A DNA stretch of 64,000 nucleotides from an uncultured Pelagibacteraceae bacterium (GTDB taxonomy: Bacteria > Pseudomonadota > Alphaproteobacteria > Pelagibacterales > Pelagibacteraceae): positions 1-64,000 of the forward strand of contig CACDYR010000004.1 of the NCBI GenBank assembly GCA_902557155.1. Direction: 5' to 3'. Shown here in pieces: positions 11,980 to 20,012 of the stretch. Numbering within the stretch: position 1 is the first letter of the stretch; each line of letters opens with the position of its first letter. The position numbers and the translations under genes are program-made. Under the pieces are notes generated by a model. That model was not told where the DNA came from, made no database searches, and saw only the letters and a list, made by a program, of their open reading frames with translations.

Positions 11980-12879
11980 ATGGAGTTACCTGTTGTTAAT
12001 CACGAGGATTATTTTGCTAAAATTGGTGATGATCACAAATTTCCAATTAATAAATTTGGAGAATTAGCAAAATACTTAATCCAAAATAAAATAGTAAAAA
12101 AATTTCACAAACCATCACCTTGCTCATTTGAAACATTAAGCTACGCACATGCAAAAAATTATATTTCAGACATTAAAAATAAAACTTTAAGTAAAGAGGG
12201 AATAAAAAAAATTGGATTTCCACTTGTTGATAGTGTTGTTCAAAGATCGTTAGTTGCTACAGGCGGTACTGTTTTAGCTTCTAAACTTGCAATCAATTAT
12301 GGCATATCATGTAATACTGCTGGTGGCAGTCACCACGCAAGTTATGATTCAGGAGCGGGTTATTGCGTATTTAATGATGTTGCAGTTGCGTCACATTATT
12401 TACTTAATAGAGGTCTTGCTAATAAAATTTTAATTGTTGATTTAGATGTTCATCAAGGAAATGGTAATTCAGAAATTTTTAAAGATAATAGAAGTGTATT
12501 CACATTCAGTATGCATTCTAAAACTAACTATCCAGCAAAAAAATCAAACAGTGATTTAGATGTGGAGCTCGAGGATAATTTAGAGGATGACGCTTATATC
12601 AAAACACTTAAACATTATTTAAATGAGTTAAATCAAGAAAATTTTGATTTCATTTTTTACATAGCTGGTGTCGATATTCATTTTAATGACAGATTAGGAA
12701 AATTAAAAATTTCTGATGAGGGTATTAAATTAAGAGATGAGCTAGTAGTAGAAAACTTTTTTTCTAGACGAATACCATTTTGTGGGGTTTTGGGTGGTGG
12801 TTATAATAAAGATTTTAATAAACTTGTTGAATTACATTCAATGTTACATCAATCTTGTGCTAAATATATAGGATCATGA
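11980..12879 (+). CDS. Histone deacetylase-family amidohydrolase
   Basis: A 299-residue arginase/deacetylase-fold enzyme. Visible HDAC motifs are the active-site His pair in GGSHHASYDSGAGYC, the metal-binding DLDVHQGNG, and a GVDIHFNDRLGKL segment supplying the second metal Asp. LGGGYNKD near the end contributes the catalytic Tyr. Bacterial members hydrolyse acylated amines such as acetylpolyamines or acetoin-related substrates, not histones. The ATG at 11980 lies two bases after the preceding stop and yields the usual P-V-x-H-x-D-Y N-terminus. It ends overlapping msrB in an ATGA junction. Acetylpolyamine deacetylation would fit the polyamine genes elsewhere in the window, but that is inference. 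Confidence 0.88.
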   Translation: MELPVVNHEDYFAKIGDDHKFPINKFGELAKYLIQNKIVKKFHKPSPCSFETLSYAHAKNYISDIKNKTLSKEGIKKIGFPLVDSVVQRSLVATGGTVLASKLAINYGISCNTAGGSHHASYDSGAGYCVFNDVAVASHYLLNRGLANKILIVDLDVHQGNGNSEIFKDNRSVFTFSMHSKTNYPAKKSNSDLDVELEDNLEDDAYIKTLKHYLNELNQENFDFIFYIAGVDIHFNDRLGKLKISDEGIKLRDELVVENFFSRRIPFCGVLGGGYNKDFNKLVELHSMLHQSCAKYIGS

Positions 12880-13250
12880 CAAAAAAAATAAATCCAAATT
12901 TAACTGCTGAGCAAAAATTAATTTTATTCGAGGAAGGTACTGAGCGTGCTGGATCAAGTGAACTTAATCATGAAAAAAGGGAAGGAAGTTTTCATTGTGC
13001 AAACTGTGGTGAAAAATTATTTGATTCAAAAACAAAATATGAGAGCGGATCAGGCTGGCCTTCTTTTTATGAATCTTTGCCAGACGTATTTGAAACCAAA
13101 ACAGATCACCACATAGGTTATGCAAGAACCGAATATCATTGTAAAAAATGTGGAGGCCATCATGGGCATATATTCGATGATGGACCTGAGCCTACAGGAA
13201 AACGATTTTGTAACAATGGGGTATGTTTAGTTTTTAAACCTAAGAGCTAA
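12876..13250 (+). CDS. msrB: Peptide-methionine (R)-S-oxide reductase
   Basis: A 124-residue cytoplasmic repair enzyme that reduces methionine-R-sulfoxide in proteins. Four zinc-binding cysteines are present as two CxxC pairs (C41/C44 and C89/C92). The catalytic cysteine is C112 in RFCNNG. The usual GWPSFY and HHGHIFDDGP motifs are intact. Length is standard for stand-alone MsrB. The start overlaps the HDAC-like gene (ATGA). Confidence 0.96.
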   Translation: MTKKINPNLTAEQKLILFEEGTERAGSSELNHEKREGSFHCANCGEKLFDSKTKYESGSGWPSFYESLPDVFETKTDHHIGYARTEYHCKKCGGHHGHIFDDGPEPTGKRFCNNGVCLVFKPKS

Positions 13251-13255
13251 ATTTA

Positions 13256-14488
13256 ATGTTTGAAAATATCGATATTGAGAAAGTTAAAGAAGAGCTAAGA
13301 AATCACTCAACAAATTATAAAGAAAATTTCGCCAAAATTGAAAAGTTCATAGAAACTGAAATACAAGAAATATTAAATCTCAAAAAAAACAATAAATCTA
13401 TAATTCCAGAAATTAGTATTAATGAGCTAGATCAAAAAAACACAAAGGTAATAGAAGATATAAAAAAAAGAGGCTGTGTAATAATCCGAGATGTTTTTGA
13501 AGACAAATTTATTGAAAATTTAAATTTAGAATTAGAGAAGTATATTGATGAAAATAATTATTACGATGATCAAAGGAAGAAAGCTGATTTAGATAAATAT
13601 TTTAGTGATCTTAAATCAGGTAAACCCCAAATATACGGCCTTTATTGGTCTAAAGCACAAATAGAAATAAGACACTCAGAGCAAATGGCTAAAGTAAAAA
13701 AATGGTTAAATAATCTTTGGTTATTTGAAAATTCTGAATATAAAGTTTTTGATCCAAATAAAGAATTGTCTTATGCAGATAGAATAAGAAGAAGAGAGCC
13801 GGGCGATGATACTTTGGGACTTTCTCCTCATTGCGATGCTGGATCTATTGAAAGATGGACCGATAGTCATTATCAAAAAATTTATAGAGATATATTTTCT
13901 GACAACTTTGAACAATATAATCCATTTGAAGCAAAGTATAGAGATAGAACAATAGAGTTTGAGTCTCCTGCGGTTGCACATGTATTTAGAACATTTCAAG
14001 GTTGGACAGCTTTAACAGAACAAGGTCCTAACGATGGAACTTTACAATTAATACCTATTGCTAAAGGAATTGCTTATGTTTTAACCAGAGCATTACTAGA
14101 TGATGTTGAAGAAAATGAATTGTGTGGATCAAAACTTGGTAGAGCTTTATCAGTAAATAAAGATTATCATTCATTACTGTTAAAAGGTTTAGTTTCAATT
14201 CCAAAAATGAAGCCAGGTGACACTGTTTGGTGGCATCCAGATGTTGTTCATGCTGTAGAAGATAAACATTCAGGAAAAAATTATTCCAATGTTATTTATG
14301 TTGGTGCAACACCTTATTGTAAAAAAAATCTAGATTATACGGTAAAACAATCAAAAAAATTTTTAGAAGGAAAGAGTCCACCAGATTTTGCGTCTGAAGA
14401 TTACGAAATTAAATATAAAGATAGAGTTAAATTAAAAGATTTAAGCTCTTTAGCTAAGAAACAATTAGCTTTAGAAGAATGGAATTAA
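13256..14488 (+). CDS. DUF1479 family protein (putative Fe(II)/2-oxoglutarate oxygenase, YbiU-like)
   Basis: This 410-residue protein matches the DUF1479 family by length and by conserved blocks: GCVIIRDVF, YWSKAQIEIRHS, SYADRIRRREPGDDTLGLSPHCDAG and FRTFQGWTALTEQGPNDGTLQLIP. A probable iron-binding facial triad is formed by H-x-D near residues 192-194 and a distal His near 332 in the VHAVEDKHSG segment. The region after it ends in a basic segment that could bind 2-oxoglutarate. The family is a jelly-roll oxygenase group without an assigned substrate. It starts five bases after msrB, so it is probably the last gene of this plus-strand operon, and it converges with grxC with a four-base overlap. 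Confidence 0.83.
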   Translation: MFENIDIEKVKEELRNHSTNYKENFAKIEKFIETEIQEILNLKKNNKSIIPEISINELDQKNTKVIEDIKKRGCVIIRDVFEDKFIENLNLELEKYIDENNYYDDQRKKADLDKYFSDLKSGKPQIYGLYWSKAQIEIRHSEQMAKVKKWLNNLWLFENSEYKVFDPNKELSYADRIRRREPGDDTLGLSPHCDAGSIERWTDSHYQKIYRDIFSDNFEQYNPFEAKYRDRTIEFESPAVAHVFRTFQGWTALTEQGPNDGTLQLIPIAKGIAYVLTRALLDDVEENELCGSKLGRALSVNKDYHSLLLKGLVSIPKMKPGDTVWWHPDVVHAVEDKHSGKNYSNVIYVGATPYCKKNLDYTVKQSKKFLEGKSPPDFASEDYEIKYKDRVKLKDLSSLAKKQLALEEWN

Positions 14489-14742
14489 TTATTTAAAAGA
14501 TCTTGAAGTTTATTTTCTTTTTCTAATGCTCTTACTTCATCATAACCACCTATATGCTGGTCATCAAAAAAAATTTGTGGAATAGTTCTTTTTCCATTAG
14601 CTTTTTTAATCATTTCATCCATTGCTCCATCAACTTTTGAAATATCAATTTCATTATAAGGTGCATTATTTCTAGCTAATAATCTTTTTGCAGCCTCACA
14701 ATAATTACATAGCGGACCTGTATACATGGTAATTTTTTTCAT
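14485..14742 (-). CDS. grxC: Glutaredoxin 3-like dithiol glutaredoxin
   Basis: An 85-residue thioredoxin-fold protein that reduces disulfides with glutathione. The redox motif CNYC is at C12-C15, the cis-proline is in TIPQIFF, and the glutathione-contact loop GGYDEV follows. Length matches bacterial Grx3. It is transcribed after the TIGR03643 gene with a three-base gap. Its end overlaps the convergent DUF1479 gene. Confidence 0.95.
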   Translation of the reverse strand: MKKITMYTGPLCNYCEAAKRLLARNNAPYNEIDISKVDGAMDEMIKKANGKRTIPQIFFDDQHIGGYDEVRALEKENKLQDLLNN

Positions 14743-14745
14743 AAG

Positions 14746-15042
14746 CTATAGATAGTCACCTTTTTTAATTTTACTAGCTATTTCTTTTCTAGAGTATTCA
14801 AATTTTTTTCGATGTTTTATACTTTTTTGGTTAACTCTTTTTCTCCATAACCTGAAAGATGATGGTTTTAGAGATCTTCGCATAATTTTAATTACATCAG
14901 ATTCTTTCTTCCCTGTTTTTTTTTCAATTTCCTCGAAAGTGATCCTATCTGCCCAGGCTGCCCAAATGATCCAATCCGGATCGTCCATTTTGGGCTCTGG
15001 GTTTTTGATTCTAGTAACTGGTCTGTGACCTTTTTTTTTCAT
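14746..15042 (-). CDS. TIGR03643/DUF2805 family protein
   Basis: A 98-residue basic protein. The central DDPDWIIWAAWADRITFEEI block, followed by a helix-turn-helix-like segment (GKKESDVIKIMRRSLKPSSFRLWRKRV), is the hallmark of a small family known as TIGR03643 (DUF2805). Its members are often found beside redox or photolyase-type genes. Function is unknown. The fold and charge suggest a nucleic-acid-binding protein. It is the first gene of a two-gene minus-strand operon with grxC. Confidence 0.75.
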   Translation of the reverse strand: MKKKGHRPVTRIKNPEPKMDDPDWIIWAAWADRITFEEIEKKTGKKESDVIKIMRRSLKPSSFRLWRKRVNQKSIKHRKKFEYSRKEIASKIKKGDYL

Positions 15043-15090
15043 AAACCCTTTATATTTGAAAAAAATATTTAATGCATTTTTTTTAGCTTC

Positions 15091-15099
15091 TGATATTAT
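15091..15099 (+). promoter_or_regulatory. Candidate extended -10 promoter ahead of the 15.1-kb hairpin RNA
   Basis: TGATATTAT at 15091-15099 has the TGn extension and a TATTAT hexamer (five of six to consensus). No good -35 is visible at 17 bases upstream, as is common for extended -10 promoters. Transcription would start near 15105, exactly where the perfect inverted repeat begins. Confidence 0.4.
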
Positions 15100-15104
15100 G
15101 TCTT

Positions 15105-15159
15105 AGATAGTCCTTCTTAGCCATCTTTAGCTCCCGGTTTTTAAGGACTATCTTTTTTT
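15105..15159 (+). ncRNA. Terminator-like hairpin RNA (candidate attenuator leader or about 55-nt sRNA) before a LysE gene
   Basis: A perfect 11-bp inverted repeat (15105-15115 with 15143-15153, sequence AGATAGTCCTT) is followed by a run of seven T at 15153-15159. This has the form of an intrinsic terminator, but it begins where an extended -10 promoter would place the transcript start. Inside, AGCC (15119-15122) can pair with GGTT (15136-15139). That presents a 13-base loop that ends in CTCCC (15131-15135), which can pair with a Shine-Dalgarno sequence. The ATG of the LysE-type gene begins at the next base, 15160. It could be a transcription attenuator for that exporter or an independent small RNA. 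I cannot match it to a named family. Confidence 0.5.
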
Positions 15160-15774
15160 ATGCTCCCCTTAGATTTCATCCTTTATCTACAGATAATAAT
15201 TTTTCTATTCATTACACCAGGAACTCCTAGAGTTGTGATTATCTCGTATTCAATGAATTATGGAGTTGGAAAATGTGTTTGGTCGGCATTAGGGGATGTA
15301 ACAGCAAATTTTATTCAGGCAACTTTAGTAATTTTTGTAATAGGATCTTTTTTTTCTGAGAACTCAACGATATTAAATATATTTAAATGGATAGGAGTAA
15401 TTTATATTTTATATCTTGCTTATGATATTTATAAATCACGTCCAAAAACTATTTCAAGCGAAGGTGAAACAAAAAAAAGCAATTTATCATTCTTTCGAGA
15501 CGGTTTCTTAGTTGCTGGAACAAGTCCTAAAGCTTGGATGTTTTTTCCTTTTATATTTCCTCAATTTATTGACTTTAATTCAAATTTATTGGCACAATTT
15601 GTAATTTTAATTACAACTTACATTGTTTTAGATTTTTTATCTTTGATTGGTTATGCAATGCTCGCACAAAAATTAATAAAGTGGATAACTGCTAATCCAA
15701 AAACAATTAATACAATTTCTGCGAGTGTTTTAGTAATTATTGCCGGAATAATTGTTGTAACTCAACAATATTAA
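15160..15774 (+). CDS. LysE/RhtB-family amino-acid exporter
   Basis: A 204-residue inner-membrane protein with about six helices. The family's N-terminal signature is present as FLFITPGTPRVVIISYSMNYGVGKCVWSA. A mid-protein FFRDGFLVAGTSPKAWMFF segment corresponds to the conserved loop containing N/S-P-K-(A/G). Members export basic or neutral amino acids or homoserine. The start directly abuts the T-run of a hairpin RNA and there is no Shine-Dalgarno sequence, so translation may be leader-dependent. No later in-frame ATG would preserve the first helix, which supports this start. Confidence 0.87.
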   Translation: MLPLDFILYLQIIIFLFITPGTPRVVIISYSMNYGVGKCVWSALGDVTANFIQATLVIFVIGSFFSENSTILNIFKWIGVIYILYLAYDIYKSRPKTISSEGETKKSNLSFFRDGFLVAGTSPKAWMFFPFIFPQFIDFNSNLLAQFVILITTYIVLDFLSLIGYAMLAQKLIKWITANPKTINTISASVLVIIAGIIVVTQQY

Positions 15775-15797
15775 TTAGATTTGGCCTTTATTGCCAC

Positions 15798-15826
15798 TTG
15801 CATAAAATAAAATTTCTTTATTTAAT
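15798..15826 (+). promoter_or_regulatory. Candidate promoter for the first LIV operon
   Basis: TTGCAT at 15798-15803 and TTTAAT at 15821-15826 are 17 bases apart, in the short gap before a well-expressed-looking binding-protein gene. The -10 is five of six to consensus and the -35 is weak. A GAGGA Shine-Dalgarno sequence at 15850-15854 precedes the ATG at 15861. Confidence 0.3.
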
Positions 15827-15860
15827 CACCACATAATTAATTAATTAAAGAGGAAATAAA

Positions 15861-17099
15861 ATGAGATTAAATAAAATAATTTTAAGTTTTGTTTCTGCAT
15901 TAGTAATTTTATTTTCAACTTCTGTTGCATCTTTTGCAAAAGTTGTTGGTGACAAAATTATTTTAGGTGCTGCGATTTCCTTAACTGGTAAATACTCATC
16001 TAATGGTGTTCATACTCAAAATGGTTATAACATGGCCGTTGATAGAATTAACAGCATGGGTGGAGTTAAAGTTGGTGGAAAGACTTATAAGTTTGACATT
16101 ATTTATTACGATGATGAATCAAACCCTAAGAGAGCTGCACAGCTTGCAGAAAGATTGATATCACAAGATGGTGTTGAGTTCATGCTTGGCCCTTACAGTT
16201 CTGGTTTAACTAAAGCGATTGCTCCAGTAACTGAGAAATATGGTGTTCCAATGGTTGAAGCAAATGGTGCATCTAGATCTTTGTTTACTAAAGGTTACAA
16301 ATATCTATTTGCTGTATTAGCTCCAGCTAACTTATATCTTGATGTTGCTATCGAAACAGCAGTTGAGTTAAATGGTGGAAAACCAGTAAGAATTGCACAA
16401 GCGTTTGAACAAGATGCATTCTCACAGGACGTTAGATTAGGTATTTTAGATGCTGCAGAAAGAACTGGTTCTAAAATCATAATCGACGATAAATTGCCTA
16501 AAGAACTAAATGATATGGCTGCTACTTTGGTTAAAGTAAAACAGATGAAACCAGATGTACTTGTTGTATCAGGCCACACAAAAGGTGCATTAACTGCGAT
16601 CAGACAAATTGCTGAAATGAAAGTTGATGTTCCAATGTTAGCTATGACTCACTGTGATGCTGCTAAGCTATCTAAACAGCATGGTAAAAATTCACAGTAT
16701 GCACTTTGTGCTTCTCAATGGCACAAGTCACTAACTTATAAAGATGATTTCTTTAAAGATGGTATGACTTATGCTGCAGACTTTGAGAAAGAGTTTGGAT
16801 ATGATCCACCTTACCAATCTGCTGAATCTTCAGCTGCTTTATTGGTATTCAAAGATGCATTTGAAAGAGCAAATTCTTTTGATCAAAAGAAAGTAAGAGA
16901 TGCTCTTGCAGCTACGAATATGCAAACATTCTATGGAAATATTAAATTTGCACCTGGTGGTCAGAACGTTGACAAACCAATGGTACTTTTCCAAGTAATG
17001 TGTGATGCTTCAGGAAGTTGTGAAAACAAAGTTGTTGCTCCATTAAAATGGGCATCAGCTAAGTTGATACATCCAATTCCTAAGTGGTCAGATAGATAA
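15861..17099 (+). CDS. LIV-type ABC transporter substrate-binding protein
   Basis: A 412-residue periplasmic protein of the Leu/Ile/Val-binding (Peripla_BP_6) family. A signal peptide covers about residues 1-27 (basic start, hydrophobic core, cleavage after SFA). The mature N-terminus has the family pattern ILGAAISLTGKYSSNG, followed by a conserved YYDDESNPKRAAQLAERLI block. The ligand pocket region includes GPYSSGLTKAI. It heads a complete importer operon (permeases, two ATPases) and is followed by a strong terminator hairpin. The likely cargo is branched-chain or other neutral amino acids, though amides or similar compounds cannot be excluded. Confidence 0.88.
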   Translation: MRLNKIILSFVSALVILFSTSVASFAKVVGDKIILGAAISLTGKYSSNGVHTQNGYNMAVDRINSMGGVKVGGKTYKFDIIYYDDESNPKRAAQLAERLISQDGVEFMLGPYSSGLTKAIAPVTEKYGVPMVEANGASRSLFTKGYKYLFAVLAPANLYLDVAIETAVELNGGKPVRIAQAFEQDAFSQDVRLGILDAAERTGSKIIIDDKLPKELNDMAATLVKVKQMKPDVLVVSGHTKGALTAIRQIAEMKVDVPMLAMTHCDAAKLSKQHGKNSQYALCASQWHKSLTYKDDFFKDGMTYAADFEKEFGYDPPYQSAESSAALLVFKDAFERANSFDQKKVRDALAATNMQTFYGNIKFAPGGQNVDKPMVLFQVMCDASGSCENKVVAPLKWASAKLIHPIPKWSDR

Positions 17100-17110
17100 A
17101 ATAAAATACT

Positions 17111-17141
17111 AAAGCCCCCTAGTCATAGGGGGCTTTTTTTT
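17111..17141 (+). terminator. Intrinsic terminator between binding protein and permease
   Basis: AAAGCCCCCTA (17111-17121) pairs perfectly with TAGGGGGCTTT (17126-17136) around a GTCA loop, followed by a run of about nine T. It is unusually G+C-rich for this DNA. Because the permease, ATPase and azl genes follow within 25 bases on the same strand, it probably causes partial termination, giving excess binding-protein mRNA. Confidence 0.9.
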
Positions 17142-17163
17142 ATATAACCCAAAAATACTTTTT

Positions 17164-18057
17164 ATGGATTTTCTTGTATTTCAATACCCAATGATAACTG
17201 TTCAAGCTTGCTTGGATGGAATTCTTCTTGGAGTTTTGTTTGCATTAATTGCATATGGAATGGCACTCCAATGGGGAGTGATGAACATAATTAACATTGC
17301 ACAAGGAGATCTTGTTATTTTAGGAGGATACATAGCATATTTTATGTACCTCTACGGTATACATCCAGCATGGGGAGTAATTGTTGCACCTGTAATAATG
17401 TACTTTGTTGGTATAGCGATTTACAAACTAGTAATTAATAAAGTAGTAGATAGGGATTTATTTATCTCTATTTTGGCGACTTTTGGAATAAGTATTCTTT
17501 TCATGCAATTAATGAATTTTGCATTTGGTGCAGATGTTGTACTTGCAAACTCTGGTTACGGAACAACTATGTTGTTTGATAGCAATGTTGTGTTACCTAA
17601 TTCAAAAATATTTTCAGCATTTATAAGCATTTTGTTTGCAGTTTGTTTAGTAATTTACATGAAAAAATCTAAGCTTGGCCGAGCTATTAGAGCTACAGCT
17701 CAAAATGCAAGAGCCGCAAAGATTTTAGGTGTTGATACAGAAAAAGTTTATGCAGCAACATTTGGAATAAATGCTGCTCTATGTGGTGTTGCTGGAGCAT
17801 TAATTTCAATAACATTTACTATCCATCCCTATATGGGTCTACCTTATACAATCAGATCTTTTATGATTGTAATTGTTGCAGGATTAGGAAATTTACCAGG
17901 TGTTGCAATGTCAGGTATGGGACTAGGAGTTTTTGAGGAATTTGCAGATTATATTTTGGGTACAGAATTTAGAATTGGTTCAGTGTTTTTATTATTAGTT
18001 TTAATATTAGTTTATAGAAGATTTAAACTTTCTAGAAAAAGAGAGTATCTAAAATGA
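17164..18057 (+). CDS. livH: LIV-type ABC transporter permease (LivH-like)
   Basis: A 297-residue inner-membrane permease with about eight helices. Family motifs are LIAYGMALQWGVMNIINIAQGDLVILGGY near residues 24-52 and the cytoplasmic EAA-like loop with ATAQNARAAKILGVDTEKVYAATF near 177-200. GLGNLPGVAMSGMGLG lies toward the C-terminus. Length matches LivH. It ends in an ATGA overlap with a small unknown gene that separates it from livM. Confidence 0.92.
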   Translation: MDFLVFQYPMITVQACLDGILLGVLFALIAYGMALQWGVMNIINIAQGDLVILGGYIAYFMYLYGIHPAWGVIVAPVIMYFVGIAIYKLVINKVVDRDLFISILATFGISILFMQLMNFAFGADVVLANSGYGTTMLFDSNVVLPNSKIFSAFISILFAVCLVIYMKKSKLGRAIRATAQNARAAKILGVDTEKVYAATFGINAALCGVAGALISITFTIHPYMGLPYTIRSFMIVIVAGLGNLPGVAMSGMGLGVFEEFADYILGTEFRIGSVFLLLVLILVYRRFKLSRKREYLK

Positions 18058-18236
18058 GAAAAGTTAAAATTAATGATAATCAAGGGAAATCTATTGAAGT
18101 TGACATAGATCAATTTAAAAAACATTTAGATGAATATCACTCCACAGGATCAAGTGTTCATGATGAAAATGGTCATTACTTTACAGTAAATCAGAATTTT
18201 AGAGATAAAATCAAGAGTTTATATGAACAAGAATAA
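18054..18236 (+). CDS. Small unknown protein embedded between livH and livM
   Basis: A 60-residue, charged, soluble protein (MRKVKINDNQGKSIEVD start, YEQE end) with no membrane segment, cysteine or signal peptide. I do not recognise its family. It starts in an ATGA overlap with livH and ends overlapping the livM start by 14 bases. Its reading frame is therefore tightly fitted and translationally coupled to both permease subunits, which argues strongly that it is a real gene. Position suggests a cytoplasmic accessory or regulator of this importer, but that is inference only. Confidence 0.7.
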   Translation: MRKVKINDNQGKSIEVDIDQFKKHLDEYHSTGSSVHDENGHYFTVNQNFRDKIKSLYEQE

Positions 18237-19275
18237 TTTAATACTATACATAGGTATATTAATTTTTGGACTAGCGGCTCCTTATATATTCCCTGCATTT
18301 AAAGTGCAATTATCAATTCTATGTATATTGATTGTCCTTGCAATCACCTGGAATATTCAAGGAGGTGAAATGGGCTATAACACATTTGGAAATATTTTAT
18401 TTTATGGATTGGGAATGTACTTGTGTGCCTCGGTCCAGGTTGGAATGTTTTTTCCATTAGCTGAATGGACTGAAAGTGGTGGTGAAAAAACTTTTGTTCA
18501 TACACCAGCTCAATTTTTTCAAGGAATGGCAGCTGGACTTGTAGTTGCTGCAATTGTACCAACAATAGTTGCTGGTTTAATTGGATATGCAATTTTAGGT
18601 TTAAGGGGTCATTACTTTGCTATCTGTACTCTTGGATTAGGTGTAGCAGCTGGAGAAATTTCTGGAGGAATTGAAATCATTGGTGCGGGACAAGGTTTTA
18701 CTACTCCACCTTTTCCTAATGTAGGAAGTTTAGAGGCGAGAGGTGAATTCTTTTATTTTTTAAGTTTCTTAGTTTTGGTACTAACATTCATTGCAGTCAA
18801 AGCAATTTATACCACTAGATTTAAATTAATCTTAAATGCAATTAGAGATAATGAAGATAAAGCAGAAGCCATGGGAATAGAGACCATGAAATATAAAATA
18901 ATTGGTTGGATGATATCTGCCTTCTTCTGTGGTTTAGCCGGAGGAATTATGGGTGGCTTAGTTGGATACATAGACTCCACTGATGTAGCATTTGATGGAA
19001 GAGAAATGGGTGTGTTTATGGTTTTAATGGCAATATTAGGTGGTAAGGGAACTTTATGGGGACCAGTTATTGGCGCAACAGTATTTCATATATTTAAAGA
19101 AGGTTTTTGGACTTTTTTCTTGGGATGGCAGTATGTGGCTCTTGGAGTTTTAATTGTAGTAATTGTTATTTATTTCCCAGAAGGAATTATGGGATGGTTA
19201 AGAGAAAAATATCCTGAGAGATTTGGTGAAGTTGTAGATGAAGCAGACCGAAAGGCGCAGGTAGAGATAAAATGA
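18223..19275 (+). CDS. livM: LIV-type ABC transporter permease (LivM-like)
   Basis: A 350-residue permease with about nine to ten helices. The core LivM motif AIRDNEDKAEAMGIETMKYKIIGWMISAFFCGLAGG is visible near residues 206-241, as is LGGKGTLWGPVIGA near 277-290. Length is typical. The start codon lies inside the preceding 60-residue gene and the stop overlaps livG by four bases (ATGA). Confidence 0.92.
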   Translation: MNKNNLILYIGILIFGLAAPYIFPAFKVQLSILCILIVLAITWNIQGGEMGYNTFGNILFYGLGMYLCASVQVGMFFPLAEWTESGGEKTFVHTPAQFFQGMAAGLVVAAIVPTIVAGLIGYAILGLRGHYFAICTLGLGVAAGEISGGIEIIGAGQGFTTPPFPNVGSLEARGEFFYFLSFLVLVLTFIAVKAIYTTRFKLILNAIRDNEDKAEAMGIETMKYKIIGWMISAFFCGLAGGIMGGLVGYIDSTDVAFDGREMGVFMVLMAILGGKGTLWGPVIGATVFHIFKEGFWTFFLGWQYVALGVLIVVIVIYFPEGIMGWLREKYPERFGEVVDEADRKAQVEIK

Positions 19276-20012
19276 GTATTCTTGAAGTAAATAATGTTAG
19301 CAAATCTTTTGGGGGAGTAAAAGCTAATGTTGATATTTCAATGAATGTTGAAAAAGGTAAGATAGTTGGATTAATTGGTCCAAATGGTTCTGGAAAAACA
19401 ACATTATTCAATTCAATTGTTGGAACTTATCCAATCGACCAAGGCTCAATTAAGTTTAATGGAAAAGAAGTTTCTGAATTGCCAGTTCCGGTTATTGCAA
19501 AATTAGGTTTATTAAGAACGTTTCAACAGACAAGAATTTACGGAAAATTAAATTGCATAGACAACATGCTTATCAGTCACAAAGGAAGTGATGAAAGTAT
19601 GTTTAAATTATTTTCAAAAATACCACAGGAATTAACAGAAAAAGCAGAAAATTTATTGAATTTTGTTGGATTATATCAAAAGAGAAAACTTAGAGCAGGA
19701 GATTTATCTTTTGGTCAGCAAAAACTACTGGAGCTTGCTATGGCTCTAATGAATGAGCCGGAAATGCTTTTGTTAGATGAGCCAACTGCAGGAATTAATC
19801 CAACCTTAATTAATGGAATTATAGATAGATTAATTAAAGTGAACCAAGATTTTGGAATTACTCTTTTAGTCATAGAACACAACATGAGAGTAATAATGCA
19901 ATTAGCGGAAAATATTTTTTGTCTAGCTCATGGTAAGATGTTGGCAAACGGATCGCCAGATGAAATTAAAAACGATAAGCGAGTTGTCGACGCATATTTA
20001 GGAGCGCAATAA
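19272..20012 (+). CDS. livG: LIV-type ABC transporter ATP-binding protein (LivG-like)
   Basis: A 246-residue ABC ATPase. Walker A is GPNGSGKTT near residues 37-45, the signature LSFGQQKLLELA lies near 149-160, and Walker B LLLDEPTAG with the switch VIEHNM follows. The degenerate signature (SFGQQ rather than SGGQ) is usual in the LivG branch. It overlaps livM by four bases and livF by one. Confidence 0.93.
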   Translation: MSILEVNNVSKSFGGVKANVDISMNVEKGKIVGLIGPNGSGKTTLFNSIVGTYPIDQGSIKFNGKEVSELPVPVIAKLGLLRTFQQTRIYGKLNCIDNMLISHKGSDESMFKLFSKIPQELTEKAENLLNFVGLYQKRKLRAGDLSFGQQKLLELAMALMNEPEMLLLDEPTAGINPTLINGIIDRLIKVNQDFGITLLVIEHNMRVIMQLAENIFCLAHGKMLANGSPDEIKNDKRVVDAYLGAQ

